Below are positions 27,307 to 34,902 of a stretch of DNA of 64,000 nucleotides, one piece after another. Each line of letters begins with the position of its first letter. Position 1 is the first letter of the stretch. Source of the DNA: JBGVMW01 sp045125095. GTDB lineage: Bacteria > Bacillota > Clostridia > Lachnospirales > Lachnospiraceae. A program made the translations under genes and the position numbers. The notes under the pieces are model-generated. The model had not been told where the DNA came from, made no database searches, and worked only from the letters and a program-made list of their open reading frames with translations. Where the stretch lies: NCBI GenBank assembly GCA_045125095.1, contig JBGVMW010000116.1, positions 4,457 to 68,456 of the forward strand, given 5' to 3'.

Positions 27307-28068
27307 TTATAACGCAACCATATATGCATTTTCACCTATAACCACAGATAAATTGAATTTTTCAAGGTTAATATCGTTTTTAACCTCAAAAATAACTACA
27401 GCTTCCTGCGACTCCCCTGCCTGTAACTCTTCATCATAAAATGCCAGGTCATTTAATAACATGGTCATCATGGCATTTTTCTTTGAACCATCTGGCATCA
27501 CCAGCTTACATAACATTTCCTTGTCTACCAGTGATATCTTTGCAACTTCTGTTGTTGTATTCGTTATACGAAAACGCATTGTCAACAACTTACGTTCCGG
27601 TGCTGCACTTAGGCTAAAATAAACATCCCCATCTTCAGTAGCATCTTCTGTTGATGGATAGGTATCTAGTAATTCATAGCCTGTATACTGAATATCAAAG
27701 CCTTCTACCTTTAAAATATCATTCATGGAATATTTAGGTTCTTCTACATCTTCAGCCCCCTGGTTTTGTCCATCATTACCGGTTCCTTCTGGGCTTTCTG
27801 CTTGTTCAGTCTTTGCATCATTCAACATTTCTTCTCGTATTTTTTCTAATTCAGCAGCTTTTTCTGCTGCTAACCGCTCAGCTTCTTCTGCTACTGCAAT
27901 TTCTTCATCTGTCAGCAGGTTATCTGTATAGTTCTTATCATATTTAAGTAATAACCCTGCTGCATATTGAGCAACAAGCGTTGACTGTTCCTCATTTAAT
28001 TCTGTTCCGCCACATCCTGTCAGCATCGTAGCTGCAAGAAAAATAGCCCCCAGCTTCTTCCCCTTCAT
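27307..28068 (-). CDS. Lipoprotein with DUF4352-like C-terminal domain
   Basis: The 253-residue lipoprotein has signal peptide MKGKKLGAIFLAATMLTGC, with lipobox LTGC at residue 19. A helical, Ala/Glu-rich stretch (about 50-95) and a short Gln/Gly/Asn linker follow. The C-terminal domain (about 115-253) has beta-strand patterns (LLTMRFRITNTT, EAVVIFEVKND) like DUF4352-type immunoglobulin-like domains. The function is unknown. It probably forms its own unit. Confidence 0.75.
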   Translation of the reverse strand: MKGKKLGAIFLAATMLTGCGGTELNEEQSTLVAQYAAGLLLKYDKNYTDNLLTDEEIAVAEEAERLAAEKAAELEKIREEMLNDAKTEQAESPEGTGNDGQNQGAEDVEEPKYSMNDILKVEGFDIQYTGYELLDTYPSTEDATEDGDVYFSLSAAPERKLLTMRFRITNTTTEVAKISLVDKEMLCKLVMPDGSKKNAMMTMLLNDLAFYDEELQAGESQEAVVIFEVKNDINLEKFNLSVVIGENAYMVAL

Positions 28069-28089
28069 AACATGCCTCCTCTTCTAAAA

Positions 28090-28130
28090 TAAAATAGCCA
28101 ATAAAAGCTATACTCTTATTGACTATTTTA
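28090..28130 (-). terminator. Hairpin between peptide-binding protein and lipoprotein genes
   Basis: AAAATAGTCAATAA pairs with TTATTGGCTATTTTA, with a T-rich tail on the minus strand. It lies past the stop codon of the upstream solute-binding protein gene and probably ends that transcript. Confidence 0.6.
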
Positions 28131-28182
28131 ACACTATTTTACAAATTCAGCAACTTTTTTTCGCAAATTGTCTTTATTTATT

Positions 28183-28211
28183 CATAACTATTCAGTATCC
28201 TCATAGTTGCG
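28183..28211. repeat. Family G short palindrome, copy 2
   Basis: CATAACTATTCAG...CATAGTTGCG forms a 29-base imperfect palindrome with the same core (AACTATTCAGTA-CCTCATAGTT) as copies at 23123-23151 and 33093-33119. It lies just past the stop codon of the solute-binding protein gene. Confidence 0.6.
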
Positions 28212-28223
28212 AGTAAAAATTTT

Positions 28224-30647
28224 TTATTGCATTTCTAATAATTCAATTTCACTTTTCCAGTCCCAAAACGCTGTCATATCAGAGGTTATTGTCGTTATGT
28301 TTATCCGCTCTGAGCTGATAATTACACCATTTTGTCTCTGGTAAACCGGAACTTCTACAGCCCAGTCTAAAATAATATCAAAACAATCTTTATACAGTGA
28401 TTTTCGGTATGAACGCTTTGTACTTACTTCTGCATCCGCTATCCTCTTATCTAATGCGTTGTCTGTAATATGATAATAATTGCTATCCATACCACCAGTT
28501 CCTATGACATTGTCAGAATGATATGTCTGATACAGTTCCGTATCTAATGATGCATTCCATGCAGCTACCCACATTTCCTGTCTTCCTGATTTAAGGGCAC
28601 TCCATAACTCATTCGGATCGGATACATCTTTGATTACCAGAGAAATTCCAATGCCTGCCAATGCTTCCTTTACAGATGTCAATATGCTATATACCGGATG
28701 ATTACCCGTTCCCTCTGCCGGAATCAAGATCTCATATGACATTTTTGCACCCTCAGGTGCTTCTGTGAATTTCCCAGTCTTTTTATCATATGTATATCCG
28801 GCACTCTTTAAGTAAGCAATTGTTGCTTCTAACGCAGCATCATATTTTTCACTCTCATACATATCATCTGTATATATACTATTTCCATATACATTAACCG
28901 AATATGCCACGTTATTTCCTTCATCGTTCTGACTCGGTGATGCCCAGGAAGCATCTGAAACCGGATATTGAATGACTGAGGCAGTATCACCATAGTAGGA
29001 ACGAATCGCTTCGTCTCTGTATACAGCAAATAACGTAGCAAACGCCTTCCTAAGTTTTTTTGATTTCTTGCTGGATGCATTTTCCCCAACTTTAATCGTT
29101 TCTGCATTCAGACCAATATATCCGTATCCTAAATTATCGTAAGTTTGCAAAGTAAATATATTGCCTTCGAGTTGTCCATTATCATTACTTGTCTTAATAG
29201 CATTTACAACTTCATCTGAAAGAGACAACGCAGACATATCTAATGTACCATCCTGAATACCTGCAAATTTACTTGTTTCATTTGTTTCTTTCAGCAAAAG
29301 CTGTTCCGTCTTAGGAGCACCTTTCCAGTACGTTTCGTTTGATTCAAGGGCAACAATACCATCTTCGTAACTTTTGAATTGGTAAGGACCTGCTCCCAAT
29401 GGCGCATTTGTCTTATTCCTTACACTACGCAAATCACCTTTCACAAAACCAAACTTATGATCTTCATAATTATAATCATCCTCAGAACCATAGTAATGCA
29501 TTGGGGCAACAATCATTTCGCCTAATTCATAAATAGCATTTATATCATTAGAATCCATCACAATTCTGAATGAATATTCTCCCGTTTTCTCAATTCCTTC
29601 AATATAGTCTTCACCATCATCGTCCATTGCAATTCCAATGGTATACTCCGCTTTCTGTTCGCCCAATACTTCATTCAAGCAAGTGAAAAAGTCTTTATTT
29701 ACCGTTTCTTTATCAGAAAGCTCCTCTAATGAACTATAATTCGCTATTATTTCCTCCCAGAAATCTTCTGCGGTAGGAACATCATTGTCTAATAATGTAA
29801 ATATTTTTCCGCTACTTGCCTTGAAGGTTTTATTTTTTTTCATTTCACCATAGCCTTTTGCCCACATAGCCAAAATGGTCTTGTCATTATTGCAGGCTTC
29901 TAAATCATCTGCATATGCTTTGGCACAATAATCAATAATATCCTGAGCAAAAAGAACTCCTGCGTTATCCACAGCTTCCCAAAAAGCATCCTGCTGTTGT
30001 TCTGTAAAATATGTAAAATCTGTATTCTTTCTCCCTGCCTCCATGATAAGAGTGTCGAGTGAGACCATTTCACATTTGTAATCATCAATACCTTTAATTG
30101 GCAATGTGTTGATTAAGGAAGAACCATCATAGGTAGGATCACATAAAACATATAACGTAAAAATCACATCATCTGCCGTTAATGCCTCTCCATCACTGAA
30201 GGTAACATCCTCTCTTAATGTAAAATCATATATAACATCACCATCTTCTTCAGATGATTCGCATTTTGCAATGCTTTTATATTTATAATCTGTGCCATTG
30301 TATGTTCTGGTTTCACCATAAATACCATTTACAATCTCATTCCCTTCCCTGTCATGACCTAGCAGCTTAACACCAGTAAGTTCTACAACATCCATATCAT
30401 ATGATGACATGGCAAAGAAGGGACTGAATTTTCCGGTAAATTGTGAATATCCAACCACTAATGTATCAGGCTTCTCAGTTTCAACAGATACATTTTTTTC
30501 TGTTGAAGCATCCTCAACAGTCTTTGTCGGCGTCTGTTTTTCTTTCGTTCCTTTGCTTATATCTTGTCCTGAGCAACCAGCCAGAGGACTGACTGCAATA
30601 GACAAAGATAACATAAGAGCGCATACTTTCACGAAACGATTCTTCAT
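28224..30647 (-). CDS. Oligopeptide-type solute-binding lipoprotein (SBP_bac_5)
   Basis: This lipoprotein of 807 residues has lipobox SPLAGC (Cys about residue 25), and a Thr/Glu-rich spacer follows. The rest is a family 5 extracellular solute-binding protein: FTLREDVTFSDGEALTADDV and the closing segment with AAWNASLDTELYQTYHSDN are typical. It is longer than usual (most are 500-600 residues) because of an insertion at about 230-350. No permease or ATPase genes lie nearby, so it either serves a transporter encoded elsewhere or acts as a sensor partner. The adjacent two-component genes make sensing possible. Confidence 0.9.
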   Translation of the reverse strand: MKNRFVKVCALMLSLSIAVSPLAGCSGQDISKGTKEKQTPTKTVEDASTEKNVSVETEKPDTLVVGYSQFTGKFSPFFAMSSYDMDVVELTGVKLLGHDREGNEIVNGIYGETRTYNGTDYKYKSIAKCESSEEDGDVIYDFTLREDVTFSDGEALTADDVIFTLYVLCDPTYDGSSLINTLPIKGIDDYKCEMVSLDTLIMEAGRKNTDFTYFTEQQQDAFWEAVDNAGVLFAQDIIDYCAKAYADDLEACNNDKTILAMWAKGYGEMKKNKTFKASSGKIFTLLDNDVPTAEDFWEEIIANYSSLEELSDKETVNKDFFTCLNEVLGEQKAEYTIGIAMDDDGEDYIEGIEKTGEYSFRIVMDSNDINAIYELGEMIVAPMHYYGSEDDYNYEDHKFGFVKGDLRSVRNKTNAPLGAGPYQFKSYEDGIVALESNETYWKGAPKTEQLLLKETNETSKFAGIQDGTLDMSALSLSDEVVNAIKTSNDNGQLEGNIFTLQTYDNLGYGYIGLNAETIKVGENASSKKSKKLRKAFATLFAVYRDEAIRSYYGDTASVIQYPVSDASWASPSQNDEGNNVAYSVNVYGNSIYTDDMYESEKYDAALEATIAYLKSAGYTYDKKTGKFTEAPEGAKMSYEILIPAEGTGNHPVYSILTSVKEALAGIGISLVIKDVSDPNELWSALKSGRQEMWVAAWNASLDTELYQTYHSDNVIGTGGMDSNYYHITDNALDKRIADAEVSTKRSYRKSLYKDCFDIILDWAVEVPVYQRQNGVIISSERINITTITSDMTAFWDWKSEIELLEMQ

Positions 30648-30678
30648 ACTACGCTATCCTCTCATATTTATTCTTCTT

Positions 30679-30737
30679 TAGGCGTTTGCAAACGTGATGA
30701 CAATTCACTACCTCACTGGCATTTCGCAGTTACCTAT
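30679..30737. repeat. Family F repeat, copy 1
   Basis: A 59-base unit TAGGCGTTTGCAAACG...GACAATTCACTACC...GCATTTCGCAGTTACCTA, seen again at 45915-45972 and, expanded by an insertion, at 38163-38409. The ends are imperfectly complementary. It lies upstream of the solute-binding protein gene. Confidence 0.6.
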
Positions 30738-30811
30738 TATTCTTGTTGTTAATCTTATATCGAAATGATATGTTAGTTTAGCACAACTGCTGACATTTGA
30801 CAAGAATCAAT

Positions 30812-32356
30812 TTATACAGGTTGCACATCACTTTCTAATTCAAACCAGAATTCCACGCCATTATCATAGTTCTTTACACCATATGGCTGATTAAAGGACT
30901 CCATAATAACTTTAACAATCGATAAACCAATCCCACTTCCTCCGTATTCCCTGGTTCTGGCTTTATCCACCTTATAAAATTTCACCCATATCTGGTCTAA
31001 TGACTCTTCTGGTATTGGTATCCCTGTATTAAACACGGAGACTCGGGCTTTTCCATTTACTTTCTGTACCTTTACTTCGATAATTTTTTCACCAGCTGCG
31101 TGATTCCATGCATTACTGAGATAATTTCGCACGACATCTTCAATCTTTAGTTCATCTGCCCATACATAAATTTCCGGCGTATCTTGGAAAATCACAGTCG
31201 CACCCTTCTGTTTAATTAATATATCAGAGGACTGAATTACACCTCGAATTAATGCTGTTAAATTAAATCGTTCTAATGTAACTGCTTCTGTACCAAATTC
31301 CAACTGATTCAATGTAAGCAGTTTCTTTACCATATTATTCATACGATTCGCTTCGTCCATAATCACATCACAGTAAAAATCTCTGCTTTCTTCGTCATCA
31401 TTCACACATTCCTTTAAACCTTCTGCATAACCTTGAATTAAAGCAATCGGTGTCTTAAGCTCATGGGAAACATTCGAAAGAAATTCACGCCGCATCACAT
31501 CAATTTCTTCCTTTTTCTCAATGTCTTTTTGCAATTCGTTATTCGCAGTCTTTAATTCTCCGATAATCGTTTCTAATGTTTTCGACATTTGGTTCATATT
31601 TTTGCCCAGGACGCTAATTTCATTTTCTTCGCCACCAGTATACTCTGCTGTAAAATCCAAGCATCCCATCCGCTTTGATATATCAGCTAATTCCAAAATC
31701 GGACGTGATACTCGCTTGGCAACATACCACACCAGAAGAACACTGATAAGAATGGCAACAACTGATATATATATCAAAAAACGATTTGATAATTCTACAC
31801 TCTCGCGAATACTTTCCACAGCCGTTCTCAAAAGTATCATGTCTCCATTTTCAAGATATCCCCACAATTCCATGTATTCCGTATACATTTTGTCATCTAC
31901 AACCATCTGCATGGTATACATTTCATTACGCTTTAGAATTTCAATTTTTTCTTTATGTGTAATGATGGCACCCTTGCCAGGTACATCAATGCCGGAACCG
32001 ATTACCAATTTATCGCCTTTTTCCGGATCTAATCCAAAAATAATCATTTGCAACCGTCGTATCATATCATGGTCAGATGTTGACAATACCTCCTCCCAAT
32101 TCGGAGTTATGACAAGTACTGCCAGATTTTTCGAATCACAAGTTTGGTTAAATTCATTTATAAAATCCGTAGAAGTAATATCATCATTCTGAACATTATG
32201 GTCAATCCATTCATATACAGCCAGCAGAGTCCTCTCCTTGTCTTCCATATAAAATTTTTCTAAAAAGACGGTATTCATTAATATGCAGGTTGTAAAAATC
32301 CCAATAATTAACAGGATAAAAATAACTGTAATTTCTTGTTTTATTGAATGTTTCAT
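30812..32356 (-). CDS. Sensor histidine kinase
   Basis: The 514-residue membrane kinase has two transmembrane helices (about 10-30 and 190-212) around an extracytoplasmic sensor domain. A HAMP domain follows (KRVSRPILELADISKRMG). The phospho-acceptor His is in FLSNVSHELKTPIALIQGYAEGL, then N-box NYLSNAWNHA, and the ATP lid YGGSGIGLSIVK. The start MKHSIKQ follows GGAGAG. A longer frame adds six residues. It sits 27 bases after the OmpR-type regulator and completes that two-component system. The signal is unknown. Confidence 0.93.
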   Translation of the reverse strand: MKHSIKQEITVIFILLIIGIFTTCILMNTVFLEKFYMEDKERTLLAVYEWIDHNVQNDDITSTDFINEFNQTCDSKNLAVLVITPNWEEVLSTSDHDMIRRLQMIIFGLDPEKGDKLVIGSGIDVPGKGAIITHKEKIEILKRNEMYTMQMVVDDKMYTEYMELWGYLENGDMILLRTAVESIRESVELSNRFLIYISVVAILISVLLVWYVAKRVSRPILELADISKRMGCLDFTAEYTGGEENEISVLGKNMNQMSKTLETIIGELKTANNELQKDIEKKEEIDVMRREFLSNVSHELKTPIALIQGYAEGLKECVNDDEESRDFYCDVIMDEANRMNNMVKKLLTLNQLEFGTEAVTLERFNLTALIRGVIQSSDILIKQKGATVIFQDTPEIYVWADELKIEDVVRNYLSNAWNHAAGEKIIEVKVQKVNGKARVSVFNTGIPIPEESLDQIWVKFYKVDKARTREYGGSGIGLSIVKVIMESFNQPYGVKNYDNGVEFWFELESDVQPV

Positions 32357-32383
32357 ACGACTCTCCACACACACTTAATCCTG

Positions 32384-33061
32384 CTATCTTGTCTCAAACT
32401 TGTAGCCAATACCCCATACTGTTTTTATATAATCTCCACATTCTCCTATTTTACTGCGAAGCTTCTTTACATGAGTATCAATTGTTCGGGCATCGCCAAA
32501 ATAATCATAATTCCATACATTATTCAAAATCTTCTCTCTGGACAATGCAATTCCTTCATTTTCCAAAAAATATGTGAGAAGCTCAAATTCTTTAAAACTC
32601 AAGTCTACAGATTTTCCATTCACAGTAACTTGATGTGCTGCTTTATCTATCTGTATGCCGCCAGCTTCTATCTTGTCTTCCTCAACCATCACATTGCTTC
32701 TTCGAAGAATCGCTTCCACTCTTGCAACCAGAATTTTAGGACTAAATGGCTTTGAAATATACTCGTCCACTCCTAATTCAAAACCTAGCAGTTCATCTTT
32801 TTCATCAGATTTTGCAGTCAGCATAATAATAGGCACCTTTGAATATTCTCTGATTTCACGACATACCTGCCAACCATCTAACTTTGGCATCATAACATCC
32901 AATATAACCAGATTAATATCCTTCTGCTCAAAGAAAACATCTAGAGCCTCAGCACCATCCGCAGCCTCAACAACCAAAAAATTCCTGCGGGTAAGAAAAT
33001 CTTTTACCAGCTTACGCATTCTGCTCTCATCATCTACCACTAATACTTTTAACTGCTCCAT
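32384..33061 (-). CDS. OmpR-family response regulator
   Basis: The 225-residue regulator has a receiver domain, with Asp pair VVDDESRM, phospho-acceptor Asp in VILDVMMPKLDG and Lys in SKPFSP. A winged-helix DNA-binding domain follows, with FKEFELLTYF and DTHVKKLRSKIG. It is the first gene of the operon with the sensor kinase. The targets are not evident. A family G palindrome lies in its upstream region. Confidence 0.95.
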   Translation of the reverse strand: MEQLKVLVVDDESRMRKLVKDFLTRRNFLVVEAADGAEALDVFFEQKDINLVILDVMMPKLDGWQVCREIREYSKVPIIMLTAKSDEKDELLGFELGVDEYISKPFSPKILVARVEAILRRSNVMVEEDKIEAGGIQIDKAAHQVTVNGKSVDLSFKEFELLTYFLENEGIALSREKILNNVWNYDYFGDARTIDTHVKKLRSKIGECGDYIKTVWGIGYKFETR

Positions 33062-33092
33062 ATAGGAATCCCTCTCTTATAAATATACATTT

Positions 33093-33119
33093 GTAACTAT
33101 TCAGCACCCTTATAGCTAC
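33093..33119. repeat. Family G short palindrome, copy 3
   Basis: GTAACTATTCAGCACCCTTATAGCTAC, a 27-base imperfect palindrome in the leader of the response-regulator gene. It matches the units at 23123-23151 and 28183-28211. Confidence 0.6.
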
Positions 33120-33201
33120 TGCTTTTTTAATTTTTAGCATAACACCCATTTATGAAAATATTGTGTTCATTTTGAGTTTTTTTCACAAAGATTCTTACCA
33201 G

Positions 33202-33744
33202 TTATTCTGCTGTTAAAGACTGCTCACGCTGTTTTAATTCCTGCTCGCGCTGGTTTAACTCCTGCTCCCAATGTTCATACTTGTCTATCAGCTGGTTTTC
33301 ATAATTCAAAACAGTTATGCTGTCACCAGATGAAGCAAGATAGAACATTATACATACTGCAATTACAAGTACTACATTAAAAAGAACAGAAAAGCTAAGC
33401 AACGTTTTTCTGCTGTTTTCCTTCTGTTGTTTATTGCTTAAATTACCGTATTTCATTTGCGTAACTACCTTGTCTCTAACTGGTTCAACTGGAATTGGCT
33501 GTACGTGCTCCCCCATACCACTGCTAATTAAATGCTGTTGCATTTCCCTAAGATAACACCATCCAATTGCTGTCTTACATAATCGTTTTTCTAAAAGCTG
33601 ATTATATACTTCCAATACTTTTTCAGGATTCTTCATATTCACCTTGCTTTTTACGATATTAATCCCGGTTAGTTCATCTTTTGCTGCATTAGCAGCTTCC
33701 TCCGTCTCAAAAGTAAATCCATCTACTTCCCATTTCTGTCTCAT
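33202..33744 (-). CDS. Hypothetical protein with membrane helix and C-terminal coiled coil
   Basis: The 180-residue protein starts at MRQKWEVDGFTF, chosen because AGGAGG lies eight bases upstream. Residues 1-110 are soluble and helical. One transmembrane helix lies at about 118-140. The C-terminus is a coiled coil with ELNQREQELKQREQ heptads. The same layout occurs in conserved Clostridia proteins of unknown role. It stands alone between the two-component genes and ssrA. Confidence 0.75.
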   Translation of the reverse strand: MRQKWEVDGFTFETEEAANAAKDELTGINIVKSKVNMKNPEKVLEVYNQLLEKRLCKTAIGWCYLREMQQHLISSGMGEHVQPIPVEPVRDKVVTQMKYGNLSNKQQKENSRKTLLSFSVLFNVVLVIAVCIMFYLASSGDSITVLNYENQLIDKYEHWEQELNQREQELKQREQSLTAE

Positions 33745-33770
33745 CACAAACACCTCCTAAATATGTAACA

Positions 33771-33815
33771 GAATTTGGCACGCAGTGCATCTTCCTTTCA
33801 AATTCGTGCGCATCA
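33771..33815 (+). repeat. Family D repeat, copy 3
   Basis: GAATTTGGCACGCAGTGCAT to GTGCGCATC, nearly identical to the copies at 6651 and 9793. It is joined through TATACTA to a family C element and begins just upstream of the small membrane protein gene. Confidence 0.8.
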
Positions 33816-33825
33816 AATTTTTATA

Positions 33826-33880
33826 TACTACGAAATTTCAATCACTATATGACACAATAAAATGTTGTAATTTCCTAGTA
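33826..33880 (+). repeat. Family C palindromic element, copy 2
   Basis: A 55-bp element, TACTACGAAATTTCA to TGTAATTTCCTAGTA. It abuts the T-tract of the tmRNA terminator (TATATAAAAAA on the plus strand). Confidence 0.85.
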
Positions 33881-33882
33881 TA

Positions 33883-33917
33883 TAAAAAATGCCTGAAACA
33901 CTGTGGTTTCAAGCATT
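33883..33917 (-). terminator. Terminator of tmRNA
   Basis: A hairpin of about 12 bp (GAATGCTTGAAACC with GTGTTTCAGGCATT) is followed by T residues on the minus strand, a few bases past the tmRNA 3' end. Confidence 0.8.
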
Positions 33918-33925
33918 CTCCATAG

Positions 33926-34270
33926 TGGACCTGACGGGATTTGAACCCGTGTCCGAAAGCCCATCCATTTAGGCATCTCCCATTACAGTCATTTTACTGA
34001 CGTTCCCTCCGTCTTACGCCAAATGACAGGCTTAAGACTTCAGTAGCTTCATAAGTTCTTTTATTTCCTCAAAGCTTTGGAAACAAAGTGCCCCGCAGGT
34101 TTGATGCCGGGTCTCTCAGCAGCGGGTTACTGAGAGTCGACAAGCTGCAACTAGGCAGCTAACGCTAATTCTTCGTCTGCGTTTATATTTAAGTTTCGGT
34201 TTACTAACGCGGTACCGCCCGCGAATGGCTTCCCAAACTTCAAAACCCCCGTCGAAACCAGTACAAGCCC
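33926..34270 (-). ncRNA. ssrA: tmRNA, tag ADEELALAA
   Basis: tmRNA rescues stalled ribosomes. The 5' end GGGCTTG pairs with CAGGTCC near the 3' end to make the acceptor stem. GTTCAAATCCC in the T-arm region and the TGGTTTCGACGGG of the 5' half are typical. The encoded tag is read from GCA at 34178-34180 to TAG at 34151-34153 as A-D-E-E-L-A-L-A-A (plus the alanine carried by tmRNA), a normal ClpXP-type degron. The 3' CCA is not fully encoded (ACTA). The smpB gene lies directly upstream. Confidence 0.95.
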
Positions 34271-34315
34271 TAATATAAATTGTACTGTACAGCGAAGATT
34301 AAAATTTCTTACTTA

Positions 34316-34344
34316 ATTATACAAAGGAACGGGCTGTCTGTCAA
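34316..34344 (-). promoter_or_regulatory. Sigma-A promoter of tmRNA
   Basis: TTGACA (34339-34344), 17 bp, TATAAT (34316-34321) on the minus strand: both boxes match consensus exactly. It lies between smpB and ssrA, so tmRNA is made strongly and separately from smpB. Confidence 0.92.
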
Positions 34345-34377
34345 GAAATTTTCCGCAATCCTGACTGTTAAAAAATG

Positions 34378-34851
34378 TTACAGATTCTTGACTTTAAATT
34401 CACGTTCTGCTTCTCTTCTCTGGTCTTTCTTTGCAATATCCTGACGCTTGTCATATAATTTTTTACCTTTTGCAAGACCTATTTCTACTTTAACCAGACT
34501 TCCTTTAAAATATACCTGTAATGGAACCAGAGTATATCCCTGTTCTGCTATTTTTCCAGACATTTTATAAATTTCTTTTTTATGCATCAGTAATTTTTTT
34601 ACACGAAGTGGGTCTTTGTTAAAAATATTTCCTTTTTCGTATGGACTGATGTGCATACCATAGATATAGACTTCGCCGTTTTCAATGCGAACGAAGGATT
34701 CCTTTATACTGCATTTTCCCATGCGAAGTGACTTTACTTCTGTTCCGTGAAGTGCTATACCCGTTTCATATTTTTCCTCTATAAAGTAATCGTGAAAAGC
34801 CTTTTTGTTATTGGCAATCAATCGGTTACCATTTTTTTCTGATTTAGCCAT
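34378..34851 (-). CDS. smpB: SsrA-binding protein SmpB
   Basis: SmpB binds the tRNA-like part of tmRNA and brings it to stalled ribosomes. The protein reads LIANNKKAFHDYFIEEKYETG, split by no gaps, then GTEVKSLR, and ends with the basic tail KLYDKRQDIAKKDQRREAER. The start at MAKSEKNG gives 157 residues. An ATG three codons earlier is only two bases from the GGAGG site and so is less likely. The neighbours rnr and ssrA belong to the same quality-control system. Confidence 0.96.
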   Translation of the reverse strand: MAKSEKNGNRLIANNKKAFHDYFIEEKYETGIALHGTEVKSLRMGKCSIKESFVRIENGEVYIYGMHISPYEKGNIFNKDPLRVKKLLMHKKEIYKMSGKIAEQGYTLVPLQVYFKGSLVKVEIGLAKGKKLYDKRQDIAKKDQRREAEREFKVKNL

Positions 34852-34902
34852 AGTTTTCATTTCCTCCCTTTATGCAAAGCGGATTCTCATCCGCCCTGCA
34901 AA

